33,948 nt of DNA. It comes from Flavobacteriaceae bacterium (GTDB lineage Bacteria; Bacteroidota; Bacteroidia; Flavobacteriales; Flavobacteriaceae). Shown in pieces: positions 24,378 through 33,337 of this stretch (the first letter of the stretch is position 1; every line of letters starts with the position of its first letter). The position numbers were made by a program, and so were the translations under genes. Location: positions 1-33,948 of the forward strand of contig RFPP01000022.1 in NCBI GenBank assembly GCA_009926065.1. Direction: 5' to 3'. The notes beneath the pieces were generated by a model. That model did no database searches and was not told where the DNA came from. It saw only the letters and a program-made list of their open reading frames with translations.

Positions 24378-25435
24378 AAATTGTAGTAACCGGAGGAGCA
24401 GGATTTGTAGGCTCAACCCTTTGTTTGCAACTAAAAAGCAACTATCCGTCCTACGATATTGTAGCTTTTGACAACCTTAAAAGAAGAGGTTCAGAATTAA
24501 ATATAACGGATTTTCAAAAAAAAGGAATTCTATTTTTTCATGGAGATATTCGAAACAATGAAGATCTTTCAGCGCTTGGAAGTTTTGATGTTTTAATTGA
24601 GGCATCTGCAGAACCATCGGTAACTGCAGGACTTGATTCTGACCCAACGTATGTGATAAACAACAATCTTTACGGATCAATTAACTGTTTTAATGCATGT
24701 TTAAAGAACAATGCAAAACTAATTTTTCTTTCTACAAGCCGAGTTTATCCAATTGAAACAATAGAAAAAGCGAATTATATTGAAGAATCCACCCGATTTT
24801 CATTTGATGTAAATCAAAGCCAAATAGGTATTTCTAACAAAGGTATTTCAGAAAAATTAAGTCTTGAAGGAGCTAGATCTTTTTACGGAACAACCAAACT
24901 TTCTTCAGAAATGTTTATTCAAGAATATGCTGCTTTTTATGGATTGAAAGCGGCAATTACAAGGTTTGGAGTTATTGCAGGACCTCGACAAATGGGGAAA
25001 ACCGATCAAGGCGTTGTTACGCTTTGGATGGCAAAACACTATTGGAATCAATCTTTAAAATACATTGGTTACGGCGGCGAAGGAAAGCAAGTTCGTGACC
25101 TTCTTCACGTAGACGATGTGGTAAAATTAATTGATTTACAAATTCACCAAATAGAAAAATTTGAAGGTAAAATTTATAATGTAGGTGGCGGAATTGAAAA
25201 TAGCGCGTCCTTATTAGAAATGACTTCGATTTGTGAAAAAATAACAGGAAATAAAATCAAAATTGGTTCAGAACCGGAAACGAGAACTGCCGATTTAAGA
25301 ATTTATATCACCGATAATAGCCTTATTGAAAAAGAAATTGGCTGGAAACCAACAAAAAATGTAGAGCAAATTTTCACCGATATTTTCCATTGGATAAAAG
25401 AAAATGAAAATCACTTGGAACCCATTTTGAAGTAA
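24374..25435 (+). CDS. NAD-dependent epimerase/dehydratase 1 (CDP-paratose 2-epimerase-like)
   Basis: This 353-residue extended SDR is probably a nucleotide-sugar epimerase. The cofactor loop is TGGAGFVGS (residues 6-14), the active-site Ser/Thr strand is FLSTSRVYP (118-126), and the catalytic pair is Tyr171 and Lys175 in FYGTTK. It is not RfbB, because the AAESHVDRSI-type signature is replaced by IEASAEPSVTAG. The overall pattern (long insertion before YGTTK, then GYGGEGKQVRDLLHVDDVV) resembles the CDP-paratose/tyvelose 2-epimerase group. The substrate is unknown; no other CDP-dideoxyhexose genes are present. It overlaps rfbD by 4 bp and is followed after 1 bp by a polytopic membrane protein. 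Confidence 0.88.
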   Translation: MKIVVTGGAGFVGSTLCLQLKSNYPSYDIVAFDNLKRRGSELNITDFQKKGILFFHGDIRNNEDLSALGSFDVLIEASAEPSVTAGLDSDPTYVINNNLYGSINCFNACLKNNAKLIFLSTSRVYPIETIEKANYIEESTRFSFDVNQSQIGISNKGISEKLSLEGARSFYGTTKLSSEMFIQEYAAFYGLKAAITRFGVIAGPRQMGKTDQGVVTLWMAKHYWNQSLKYIGYGGEGKQVRDLLHVDDVVKLIDLQIHQIEKFEGKIYNVGGGIENSASLLEMTSICEKITGNKIKIGSEPETRTADLRIYITDNSLIEKEIGWKPTKNVEQIFTDIFHWIKENENHLEPILK

Positions 25436-25436
25436 G

Positions 25437-27344
25437 ATGAAAGAAACGCTATTAAAATTTTGGAATGTTAAATCCGCCTATTTAGTGTTTTCACTTTTAG
25501 CCGCTTTTTTAGTTTTTCCTTCCTTTTTTGAATATAATGTTACGCCATTGGCTTCAGACAAACACCTTTGGAACTCCTTAGATCCTTCATGGGCACTTAC
25601 TTTAAATTACATTAATAACCATAACTTTATTTGGGGGAAGGAATTTGCATTTACCTACGGGCCACTTTCTTATTTATCTACAAGAATTGCATGGGGTTGT
25701 AATAAATATATTTTCTTTTTATACGATCTATTTTGTTATTTAAACTACTTTTTACTTTTTTATTATAGCCTTTGTAATAACAAAAACAAGATTTTAACAT
25801 TCATCAGTATTATTATAATTGCAACTGTAGTTCCAACCTATTTAGGTGGTGCAAATGCCTTAGTGCTCTTTTTATTTTTAGTGTTTTGGTTGGTTCGAAA
25901 TATAGAAGAAGTTAAGAAAATCAATTATATTTTTCAGATAATTTTATTGTGTTTACTTTTCTTCATAAAATTTAATACAGGACTAATTTCGATTATTTTA
26001 TACACAATTGTTTTTGGATATTTAATGATTAAAGGAGTTGAAAATAGGGTAAAAACAGCCCTGATTTATCCAATTCCGTTTGTATTAATTTTGTTGCTTT
26101 CCTATGTTTTTAATGTAGAAATTATAAGTTATGTAATTTCAGGAATCGAAGTTGTTTCGGGCTATAACGAGATAATGTTTAATAACAATTCCGCTTTTAT
26201 TTTCGATTTATCTTCGCAATTAATTTTATTTTTATCGGTATTGATTTTGGTTATAAATCTAATTACCCAAAGAAATAAAGAGCAGTTTTTAAAGAACATT
26301 ACCTACTTAGCCATTTTCTCAATATCAATTTTTATCTTGTATAAGCAAGCATTTGTAAGAGCCGATAACGGACATATAATGGAGTTTTTTAAATATGTTG
26401 TTTTGTTAATTTTATGCACGAAAATATTTTTTGATTACAAATGGTTTAATCCAAAATCGATTATTATTACAATAGCGGTATTGATATCCTTTTATATTTG
26501 TTTTAATAATTATGGTTCAACTTTATTTGATTATAAAGAGAAATCCAATAAAACAGTCTATTTTAATCAGTTTTCTTCATTTTCAGAAACATCTGGCTTT
26601 CAGTTGCATCCTAACAATAATCAATTACCAGACACTATAAAACAAAAAATAGGAAGCAATACGGTAGACGTTTTCCCCTGGGACATTTACATGCTACTTG
26701 AAAATAAACTAAATTATTTGCCAAGGCCAATTATCCAGTCTTATTGTGTTTACACCAAATACCTAGAAGAACAGAATTTTAATTTTTATAATAGCGAAAA
26801 AGCGCCCAAATTTGTATTGTATGATTATGTTTCACTAGATTACAGATATCCATTGTTTGACGAAGCTAAAGTAAATTTGGTTTTATTTAAAAATTATAAA
26901 GTGGCAGAAACGTTTACTTTTAAAGAAAGACAGATCATTTTATTAGAAAGAAAAGAAAATGCAAAGCCAGTAAAACTTATATTTAATAAAGAATATGCCA
27001 TTCTTTCAGGAGCGCCATTAATTCCAAAAAATGACATTTTCTATGAAGTTGAATTTTTCCCAACATTAAAAGGGAAAGCGGTTTCGATTATCAATCATGC
27101 GCCAGAAATTAAAGTTAATATTAAGAAAAATAACAACGGATCAAATGAATACAGAACATCAAATTCGCTATTAAAATCTGGTATTTTTTCTGAATATCAA
27201 TTCAATTCAACCCAGGATTATTTGAATTATTATAACAACATTTTTAAAGAAAAAAATAAGATAAAATACTATTCTTTTTTTCCTTTGCACGAAGGATATT
27301 ATAATGAGAAAGTAAAAATCACAGAATATAAAATAACACAATAA
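25437..27344 (+). CDS. Polytopic membrane protein of unknown function, possible GT-C-type glycosyltransferase
   Basis: The 635-residue protein has about ten hydrophobic helices in its first 370 residues and a soluble, probably periplasmic C-terminal part of about 260 residues. After the first helix comes an acidic loop with DPSW (residues 49-52) and then [13 protein letters not shown] (68-80). An acidic residue in the first periplasmic loop is typical of GT-C glycosyltransferases, which use polyprenyl-phosphate sugars. I do not recognise a named family. The gene is packed between two epimerase genes with 1-bp gaps, and a polyprenyl-phosphate-type GT2 is encoded downstream. Both fit a role in transferring a lipid-linked sugar. 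The function is inference. Confidence 0.75.
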   Translation: MKETLLKFWNVKSAYLVFSLLAAFLVFPSFFEYNVTPLASDKHLWNSLDPSWALTLNYINNHNFIWGKEFAFTYGPLSYLSTRIAWGCNKYIFFLYDLFCYLNYFLLFYYSLCNNKNKILTFISIIIIATVVPTYLGGANALVLFLFLVFWLVRNIEEVKKINYIFQIILLCLLFFIKFNTGLISIILYTIVFGYLMIKGVENRVKTALIYPIPFVLILLLSYVFNVEIISYVISGIEVVSGYNEIMFNNNSAFIFDLSSQLILFLSVLILVINLITQRNKEQFLKNITYLAIFSISIFILYKQAFVRADNGHIMEFFKYVVLLILCTKIFFDYKWFNPKSIIITIAVLISFYICFNNYGSTLFDYKEKSNKTVYFNQFSSFSETSGFQLHPNNNQLPDTIKQKIGSNTVDVFPWDIYMLLENKLNYLPRPIIQSYCVYTKYLEEQNFNFYNSEKAPKFVLYDYVSLDYRYPLFDEAKVNLVLFKNYKVAETFTFKERQIILLERKENAKPVKLIFNKEYAILSGAPLIPKNDIFYEVEFFPTLKGKAVSIINHAPEIKVNIKKNNNGSNEYRTSNSLLKSGIFSEYQFNSTQDYLNYYNNIFKEKNKIKYYSFFPLHEGYYNEKVKITEYKITQ

Positions 27345-27345
27345 A

Positions 27346-28410
27346 ATGAATATTTGTATCATCACAGGTTCATCGGGATTAATAGGAAGCGAGTCGGTTT
27401 CTTTTTTCGCGCCAAAATTTGATAAAATCATTGGAATCGATAATAACATGCGCCAAGTCTTTTTTGGAGCAGACGCATCGACGGAATGGAATACTAAAAA
27501 ACTAACCGAATCCATCCAAAATTTTGAACACCACCACGCTGATATTCGAAACATCGAAGAATTAGAAAAAATATTCTCAAAATACGGCGCCGAAATCAAA
27601 TTAGTGATTCACACCGCTGCTCAACCAAGCCATGATTGGGCAGCAAATGAACCAATTACAGATTTTACCGTCAATGCAAACGGGACATTAAATTTGCTGG
27701 AAGCAACAAGGTTACATTGCCCTAAAGCAACATTTATTTTTACATCGACTAATAAAGTTTATGGCGATACTCCAAATTATTTACCCTTAATAGAAAAGGA
27801 AAAAAGATGGGAAATTGACGAAAGTCATCCCTATTTCGTAAATGGAATCGATGAAAAAATGAGTATCGATCAAACGAAACATTCTTTATTTGGTGCTTCA
27901 AAAGTGGCGGCCGATGTTTTGGTTCAAGAATATGGAAAGTACTTTGGGATGAATACGGGAATTTTCCGAGGCGGCTGTTTAACTGGGCCAAATCATTCAG
28001 GAACTAAGCTTCACGGGTTTTTATCCTATTTAATGAAATGCGCCATTACAGGCGATAAATATACCGTTTTTGGCTACCAAGGAAAACAAGTTCGCGACAA
28101 CATTCACAGTTGGGATTTGGTAAATATGTTTTGGCATTTTTATCAAAATCCGCGACAAGGAGAAGTTTACAATGCCGGCGGAGGAAGACATTCCAATTGT
28201 TCAATGGCCGAGGCTATCGAAATGTGTGAGGCTATAACCGGAAAACCTATGAATTACGAATATTCTGAAGCCAACCGAATAGGAGATCACATTTGGTGGA
28301 TTACCGATGTTTCTAAATTTAAAGCTCATTACCCAGAGTGGAATTGGAAATACAATATCAATGATATTTTAATCCAAATCTATGAGAATACCATAAAAAG
28401 ACAAGAATAA
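27346..28410 (+). CDS. NAD-dependent epimerase/dehydratase 2 (CDP-paratose 2-epimerase-like, Phe at the catalytic Tyr site)
   Basis: The 354-residue extended SDR has the cofactor loop TGSSGLIGS (residues 7-15) and [15 protein letters not shown] (89-103); the AQPSHDWA block is a hallmark of the CDP-paratose/tyvelose 2-epimerase group. The Ser/Thr strand is [10 protein letters not shown] (131-140). The YxxxK position reads LFGASK, with Phe182 in place of the usual Tyr and Lys186 kept. It may therefore use a different acid/base or act only on an already oxidised substrate. It is similar in size and motif order to epimerase 1, from which it is separated by the membrane protein gene. It abuts the FkbM gene with no gap. 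Confidence 0.88.
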   Translation: MNICIITGSSGLIGSESVSFFAPKFDKIIGIDNNMRQVFFGADASTEWNTKKLTESIQNFEHHHADIRNIEELEKIFSKYGAEIKLVIHTAAQPSHDWAANEPITDFTVNANGTLNLLEATRLHCPKATFIFTSTNKVYGDTPNYLPLIEKEKRWEIDESHPYFVNGIDEKMSIDQTKHSLFGASKVAADVLVQEYGKYFGMNTGIFRGGCLTGPNHSGTKLHGFLSYLMKCAITGDKYTVFGYQGKQVRDNIHSWDLVNMFWHFYQNPRQGEVYNAGGGRHSNCSMAEAIEMCEAITGKPMNYEYSEANRIGDHIWWITDVSKFKAHYPEWNWKYNINDILIQIYENTIKRQE

Positions 28411-29136
28411 ATGAAGTTAAGAACGAAATTAATTCAAAGTCTGATTCATATAAACGAAGCGATTTTCTTTTATCCGAAACTAAAAAAGTTTTATAAAGAA
28501 AATTTGAAAAACGCCTCAGTTTCAATTCTTGATATAGGCGCTAACAAAGGGCAATCTATCGATTTTTTTCTAGGAATAAATACAAATGCTAAGATTACGG
28601 CATTTGAACCAAACAAAAAATTATTTCAATTATTAGAAGCAAAATACAAGAACAAAGGTAATATCATTTTGCATAATTTGGGCGTTAGCAATACCAATGG
28701 AGAATTGGAGTTCAACGAAAACATTTTAGATGAAACATCTACTTTTGAATCTTTAAATTTAGATTCGAAGTATCTTCAAAAAAAGGCAAAAGTACTTGGC
28801 GTTACTAAAGAATCTATAATTGTAGATAAATATAAAGTAGCGGTAGTTACATTATCAGAATTTTTAAAATCGAATGAAAGTAGTTATTTTGATGTTTTAA
28901 AAATTGATGTTGAAGGACATGAATTACCAGTTTTAGAAGGGTTGTTTATAAATGGAAATCAAATTAAAATTCGATTAATTCAATTGGAAAGTCACAACGA
29001 TGATATGTATTTAAGTAATAGTAAACACGAAGAAATCGATCAATTATTGAATAAAAATGGGTATTTTGAAATTACTAAAATCAAACATGGATTTGGGGAT
29101 TTTGCAGAAATAATATACGAGAATAAAGACAAATGA
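28411..29136 (+). CDS. FkbM-family methyltransferase
   Basis: The 241-residue SAM-dependent methyltransferase has motif I as ILDIGANKGQSIDFF (near 38-52), followed by ITAFEPN (motif II). The FkbM signature FDVLKIDVEGHELPVLEGL lies near 169-187. Members O-methylate sugars or polyketides. In this cluster a sugar hydroxyl of the surface glycan is the likely target. It starts directly at the epimerase 2 stop and overlaps the next GT2 gene by 4 bp. Confidence 0.9.
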   Translation: MKLRTKLIQSLIHINEAIFFYPKLKKFYKENLKNASVSILDIGANKGQSIDFFLGINTNAKITAFEPNKKLFQLLEAKYKNKGNIILHNLGVSNTNGELEFNENILDETSTFESLNLDSKYLQKKAKVLGVTKESIIVDKYKVAVVTLSEFLKSNESSYFDVLKIDVEGHELPVLEGLFINGNQIKIRLIQLESHNDDMYLSNSKHEEIDQLLNKNGYFEITKIKHGFGDFAEIIYENKDK

Positions 29137-29867
29137 AACTAAGTATTGTTATTCCAGCATATAACGAAGAAGAGTCTATTACTGAAACAATAGATCAAAT
29201 TGAAGAAGCTTTTTCACAAGTTGCAATCGATCATGAAATACTTGTTGTAAATGATAATTCAAAAGACAATACCGCGCAAGTTTTGGAGGGATTATCCAAA
29301 AAATATTCAGTTGTAAAGTATGTAACCAATTTAGGTCCAAATGGTTTTGGGTACGCAGTTCGTTACGGATTAGAAAGATATTCTGGTGATTGTGTGGCGG
29401 TTATGATGGCCGATTTATCTGACTCTCCGTTCGATTTGATCCGTTATTATACCACAATGTTGGAAGGAAATTACGATTGTGTTTTTGGCAGCCGATTTAT
29501 GAAAGGCGGAAAAGTGGTAGATTATCCATTTGTAAAAAAAGTGATAAATAGAATTGCCAATTTAATCATTAGAGTGGTAATGAGAATTAAATATAACGAC
29601 ACTACTAATGCGTTTAAATTGTACAAACGAGAGGTAATAGAAGGAGTAAAGCCTATCTTATCGCCACATTTTAATTTAACCATCGAATTGCCTTTAAAAG
29701 CAATAATTAGAGGATATTCTTATGCGGTTGTGCCGAATTCATGGACTAATAGAAAGTACGGCGTTTCCAAATTAAAAATCAAAGAAATGGGTAGCCGTTA
29801 TTTCTTTATTTTGGTTTATTGTTTTGTAGAAAAGTATTTTTCAAGAGGTGATTTTACCAAAAAATAA
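29133..29867 (+). CDS. Family 2 glycosyltransferase, dolichyl/polyprenyl-phosphate sugar synthase type
   Basis: The 244-residue GT2 begins LSIVIPAYNEEESITETI. It has ILVVNDNSKDNT, NLGPNGFGYAVRYGL, an acidic metal site MMADLSDSP (the usual DAD is MAD here), and GSRFMKGG, close to the DPM1/polyprenyl-phosphate glycosyltransferase pattern. No C-terminal GtrA or membrane domain is seen. These enzymes move a sugar from a nucleotide donor to polyprenyl phosphate on the cytoplasmic side, making donors for GT-C enzymes. This fits the membrane protein two genes upstream. It is the last gene of the tightly packed block; a 61-bp gap follows. Confidence 0.9.
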   Translation: MKLSIVIPAYNEEESITETIDQIEEAFSQVAIDHEILVVNDNSKDNTAQVLEGLSKKYSVVKYVTNLGPNGFGYAVRYGLERYSGDCVAVMMADLSDSPFDLIRYYTTMLEGNYDCVFGSRFMKGGKVVDYPFVKKVINRIANLIIRVVMRIKYNDTTNAFKLYKREVIEGVKPILSPHFNLTIELPLKAIIRGYSYAVVPNSWTNRKYGVSKLKIKEMGSRYFFILVYCFVEKYFSRGDFTKK

Positions 29868-29904
29868 AATGATAATAAATTAACACTTAACTAAAAATAA
29901 TAAT

Positions 29905-29912
29905 TATTTTTG
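29905..29912 (+). promoter_or_regulatory. Bacteroidota-type -7 element for the lipoprotein gene
   Basis: TATTTTTG matches TAnnTTTG and ends 16 bp before the ATG at 29929. Together with the terminator at 30480-30510 it makes the lipoprotein a separate transcription unit inside the cluster. Confidence 0.4.
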
Positions 29913-29928
29913 TAAAAAAAAGAAGAAA

Positions 29929-30465
29929 ATGAGAACAAAAGTTATAATAGCTGTTGTATTATTTAGCACCCTATCAATAAGTTGTAAAAACGAAAAATCA
30001 GTTGACCAACTTCCGGTTGTTGAGGAAAAAGTTGCGGAAAGCAAGGTTAATGTAACCGTTGATATGGTTGTACCGGTTGATGATTCGTTTCAATTATTTT
30101 ACACCGAAGACAACACACTTAATTTTAGCGAAGAAAAATGTGTTAGAGTAAATGTTCAAGGTAAAGAAAAAAGCCAAAAAATTGTATTTGAATTACCTGA
30201 CGACGTTGCTTTCACTTACATGCGTTTTGATGTTGGGGAAAATAAACAACAAAAGGAAATGAAAATCGATAATTTTACTATTAAATATTACGACAGAAAA
30301 TTTGAAGCAAAAGGTAATTTATTTTTCCAATATTTTTCACCTAACAATCAACTTAAACTGGATCTTCAAAAATCGACTTTTGTTGTAGAAGAAAAAGAAA
30401 CTCACGACCCAATTTTTTATCCTTTAGAACCTTTAGGTGTAGAGTTAAACAAGTTAATCAAGTAA
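29929..30465 (+). CDS. Hypothetical lipoprotein
   Basis: The 178-residue product starts with a lipoprotein signal, MRTKVIIAVVLFSTLSISC, with lipobox LSIS-C and the modified Cys at residue 19. The mature part begins KNEKSVDQ, is rich in charged residues and looks like a single beta-sandwich domain. No known family is recognised. The segments FSEEKCVRVNVQGKEKSQKI and VAFTYMRFDVGENKQQKE suggest beta strands with alternating polar residues. It has its own promoter element and a strong terminator, so it may be expressed apart from the glycan genes around it. A periplasmic or outer-membrane location is inferred. Confidence 0.8.
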   Translation: MRTKVIIAVVLFSTLSISCKNEKSVDQLPVVEEKVAESKVNVTVDMVVPVDDSFQLFYTEDNTLNFSEEKCVRVNVQGKEKSQKIVFELPDDVAFTYMRFDVGENKQQKEMKIDNFTIKYYDRKFEAKGNLFFQYFSPNNQLKLDLQKSTFVVEEKETHDPIFYPLEPLGVELNKLIK

Positions 30466-30479
30466 TTATAAAATAAAGA

Positions 30480-30510
30480 AAAGTTATCTAAAAATAAGGT
30501 AACTTTTTTT
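30480..30510 (+). terminator. Rho-independent terminator after the lipoprotein gene
   Basis: AAAGTTATC pairs with GGTAACTTT over 9 bp (one T-G pair) around a 9-nt loop and runs into a T-tract. It separates the first block of polysaccharide genes and the lipoprotein from the methyltransferase gene that starts 17 bp later. Confidence 0.8.
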
Positions 30511-30527
30511 ATTTAGTTTTCTTAAAT

Positions 30528-31187
30528 ATGAACTATAACGAAAAATCTCCAGATTATTTTTCTAATATTCGAAAAGACCTTATAAATTTAATTGACGCGA
30601 ATGCAAAAGATTTAAAAATCTTAGAAGTAGGGGCTGCTTATGGGGAAACTTTATATTATTTAAAACAAAACGGAATTGCTTGTGAAGCAGTAGGAGTTGA
30701 TATTTTTGAAGACGAAAAAAACAAACAAAATTACAAACCATTGGACCGATTTATTTTTGGAGACATTGAAAAAATGGAACTCCCAGAATACAATCAACAC
30801 TTCGATTTAATATTACTTCCAGACGTTTTAGAGCACCTTTTTGAACCTAAAAGAGTTCTAGAAACTCTGAAAAAATATTTAAAAGAAGACGGAAAAATAA
30901 TTATTAGCATGCCTAATATCCGTTATTATTCTGCGTTATATAAAATAGTTTTTAAAGGCGATTTTAAATACGAAGAAAGCGGAATTTTTGATTACACCCA
31001 CGTTCGTTTTTATTGCCGAAAAAACATTCAAGAGTTACTCGAAACTTCAGGGTATAAAGTTTTAAAACAAGAAAGTTCAATTGTAAACTATCAAGGAAAA
31101 TCAATATTCAAGCTGATAAATTTGATTACTTTTGGAATATTAGAAGAATTTTTTAGTACCCAATATTTTTTTGTAGTTGAAAAATAA
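30528..31187 (+). CDS. Class I SAM-dependent methyltransferase
   Basis: The 219-residue protein shows motif I ILEVGAAYGETLYYL (near 31-45), an acidic strand end GVDIFEDEK, and motif IV FDLILLPDVLEHLFEP (near 88-103). The segment DGKIIISMPNIRYYSALYKI comes next. This is the Methyltransf_23-like pattern common in O-antigen loci, where members modify sugars or lipid-linked intermediates; the acceptor is unknown. It lies 28 bp before the flippase gene. No clear TAnnTTTG element was seen between the preceding terminator and the ATG. Confidence 0.88.
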   Translation: MNYNEKSPDYFSNIRKDLINLIDANAKDLKILEVGAAYGETLYYLKQNGIACEAVGVDIFEDEKNKQNYKPLDRFIFGDIEKMELPEYNQHFDLILLPDVLEHLFEPKRVLETLKKYLKEDGKIIISMPNIRYYSALYKIVFKGDFKYEESGIFDYTHVRFYCRKNIQELLETSGYKVLKQESSIVNYQGKSIFKLINLITFGILEEFFSTQYFFVVEK

Positions 31188-31215
31188 AAGAATTATTTAA
31201 AGTAAATACTATAAA

Positions 31216-32490
31216 ATGATTCAACTAAATAGTAGTTTTAAAGAGTTAATTTCATCATCGGGTCTAAATTTTATTTTTAGAATCTTCGGACTAGGAACTT
31301 CATTTCTAACCACGGTTTTAATTACTCGTTTTTTTGGTGTTGGAACTTTTGGCGACTATTCTTTAGTGTTTGCGCTGTCGCAAATAATTGCATTATTATT
31401 CACTTTAGGGATACCAAATACCTTAATAAAAATTATAGGTAACAATGATTTCACTTTTTCACAAGCTAAAAAGCTATTGATAAAAGGGTTAAAAGGATCT
31501 TTGGTTTTCTCGATAATTCCAATTTTATTTTTCTATTTTCGTTCGGAATATTTATCAGACATCGTTTTTCACAACCTACAATTAGTCAATTATTTTTTTA
31601 TTGTATCCATTTCAATTCCACTGTTTATTGTTCACGAAATTTTCCTTTATTTTTTAATTGCAACCAAAAATTTCAATAAGTACAACTTATTTATGTTTGT
31701 AATTCCGAACCTATTATTACTACTTTTCTTGTTTCTGTTTTACACACTAGACAAACAAAATTACTTCAGCTTTATTGCTTTTTCTTTAGCAATTTTAATT
31801 ACAGTTTTGTTAGAAGCATTTACAATTTTCGAATTAAATCCCAAAAAAGAAACTATTTCAATTTCTACGTTATCGCTTATTAAATCGGCTTCGCCACTTC
31901 TATTTAGCGGGTTGTTCATGTATTTGTTAAACTACACCAATGTAATTTTGTTAGGGATAATGTCTAATAATACGCAAGTTGGAATTTATAATATCGCCTA
32001 TAAAATAGGAAGCGTTGGGTTTTTAGGGGTAGTTTCTGTAAGCACTATAATAACACCTAAAATTGCCGAACTTTATGGTAAAGGCGATTTTGATCAATTA
32101 AAAAAGCTCACACAAAATTCAACACGACTAATTGCTGTTTTTTCATTACCAATAGTACTTTGTTTGATTTTTTTTAATGAATTTATTTTGTCTTTTTGGG
32201 GCCCAGAAGCCACTTCTGGCGGAACCACATTAATCATAGTTTCAATTGGTGTGCTTTTTAGCGCTATGGCTGGAAATGTAGATCAAATTTTAAACATGAC
32301 AGAGAATCAAAATATTTTTAGAAATATTACCATTTTTAGTTTTTTCGTAAACCTAATTTTGAGTTATCTGCTAATTCCAAAATACAACATTGAAGGAGCT
32401 GCAATCGCAAGTTTGATTACCAATATTATAATTAATGTATTGTGTTTGTATTTTATTAAAAAGAAACTAGGGTTTTATACGTTATTTTAA
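31216..32490 (+). CDS. Wzx-type polysaccharide flippase
   Basis: This 424-residue integral membrane protein has about 12 predicted helices and belongs to the MATE-like polysaccharide transporter superfamily. The N-terminal segment SGLNFIFRIFGLGTSFLTTVLITRFFGVGTFGDYSL, described by its key residues RxxG and FGxxxFGxYS, is typical. The late segment with NQNIFRNITIF and the YNIEGAAIASLIT block also fits. It should move the lipid-linked oligosaccharide unit to the periplasmic face. The gene is followed after 1 bp by a glycosyltransferase. The symbol wzx is not assigned because these proteins share little sequence identity. Confidence 0.87.
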   Translation: MIQLNSSFKELISSSGLNFIFRIFGLGTSFLTTVLITRFFGVGTFGDYSLVFALSQIIALLFTLGIPNTLIKIIGNNDFTFSQAKKLLIKGLKGSLVFSIIPILFFYFRSEYLSDIVFHNLQLVNYFFIVSISIPLFIVHEIFLYFLIATKNFNKYNLFMFVIPNLLLLLFLFLFYTLDKQNYFSFIAFSLAILITVLLEAFTIFELNPKKETISISTLSLIKSASPLLFSGLFMYLLNYTNVILLGIMSNNTQVGIYNIAYKIGSVGFLGVVSVSTIITPKIAELYGKGDFDQLKKLTQNSTRLIAVFSLPIVLCLIFFNEFILSFWGPEATSGGTTLIIVSIGVLFSAMAGNVDQILNMTENQNIFRNITIFSFFVNLILSYLLIPKYNIEGAAIASLITNIIINVLCLYFIKKKLGFYTLF

Positions 32491-32491
32491 A

Positions 32492-33304
32492 ATGAAAATA
32501 GAATTATCAGTTATTATTGTCAACTACAATGGCGTTCAATATCTTAAAGAATGCTTGGATTCGTTGTATAAAAAGTTAAGCGACATTGCTTTTGAGATCA
32601 TTGTATTGGACAATAATTCTTCTGACGATAGTTGCAATTTTCTGAAAACTAATTATCCCGATGTTAAATTAATTGAATCTAAAATCAACCATGGTTTTGG
32701 AAAAGGAAATAATGAAGCCGTTAAAGAAGCTCAAGGTTTTTTTTTACTATTAATTAATAACGACACCGTTGTTTTAGATCCTATTTCACCCGCTTTAGAA
32801 ATATTAAAATTCGACAATTCTATTGGAGTAATTGGAATAAATATGCTGAACGGGAATAGGGAATATCTTCCCGCAGCTGGGAATTTCCCAAATTTTAATA
32901 ATATGTTTCAAATGAAGAAATTACTTCAAATTGGAACTGAATTTAAAACAGGAAAATTTACAAATACTCAATACGAAGTTGATTGGCTTGGAGGCTCTTT
33001 TTTATTACTTAGGAAGGAGACATATGAACTGATTAAAGGCTTCGACGAAGATTATTTCTTGTATGTTGAAGATGTTGATTTTTCCAAAAAAATAGCAAAT
33101 TTAGGCCTAAAGAGAATTTTCTTACCAAACTACAGTTATATCCATTTTGTAGGTTTTACCAAAGCTAAAAACCTGACGCTAATTAAAGGCTATGAAATTT
33201 ATATTTCAAAACATTTTAAAGGATTTGACAAATTAGTAATTACGGCTGCACTCAAAATTAATAAATTAGTGAAAACTTTTAAAAAAGGTTTAAAACTAGA
33301 TTAA
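32492..33304 (+). CDS. Family 2 glycosyltransferase, rhamnosyltransferase-like
   Basis: The 270-residue GT2 begins LSVIIVNYNGVQYLKECLDSL. It contains IIVLDNNSSDDS, NHGFGKGNNEA, the metal-binding LLINNDTVVLD, WLGGSFLLLRKETYELI and the catalytic-region block GFDEDYFLYVEDVDFSKKI. This resembles the WbbL/rhamnosyltransferase subgroup. With rfbA, rfbC and rfbD nearby, dTDP-rhamnose is a plausible donor, though not proven. It starts 1 bp after the flippase gene. Confidence 0.9.
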   Translation: MKIELSVIIVNYNGVQYLKECLDSLYKKLSDIAFEIIVLDNNSSDDSCNFLKTNYPDVKLIESKINHGFGKGNNEAVKEAQGFFLLLINNDTVVLDPISPALEILKFDNSIGVIGINMLNGNREYLPAAGNFPNFNNMFQMKKLLQIGTEFKTGKFTNTQYEVDWLGGSFLLLRKETYELIKGFDEDYFLYVEDVDFSKKIANLGLKRIFLPNYSYIHFVGFTKAKNLTLIKGYEIYISKHFKGFDKLVITAALKINKLVKTFKKGLKLD

Positions 33305-33310
33305 ATCTCT

Positions 33311-33318
33311 TATTTTTG
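33311..33318 (+). promoter_or_regulatory. Possible -7 element before the polymerase-like gene
   Basis: TATTTTTG matches TAnnTTTG and lies 19 bp before the ATG at 33338. In such T-rich sequence a chance match is possible. Confidence 0.3.
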
Positions 33319-33337
33319 AATACACTAAAAATGAAAA

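Noticed and set aside
24374..28410. Either epimerase as the missing RfbB dTDP-glucose 4,6-dehydratase
   Set aside because: Neither has the RfbB AAESHVDRS-type block; one has EASAEPSVTAG and the other AAQPSHDWA.
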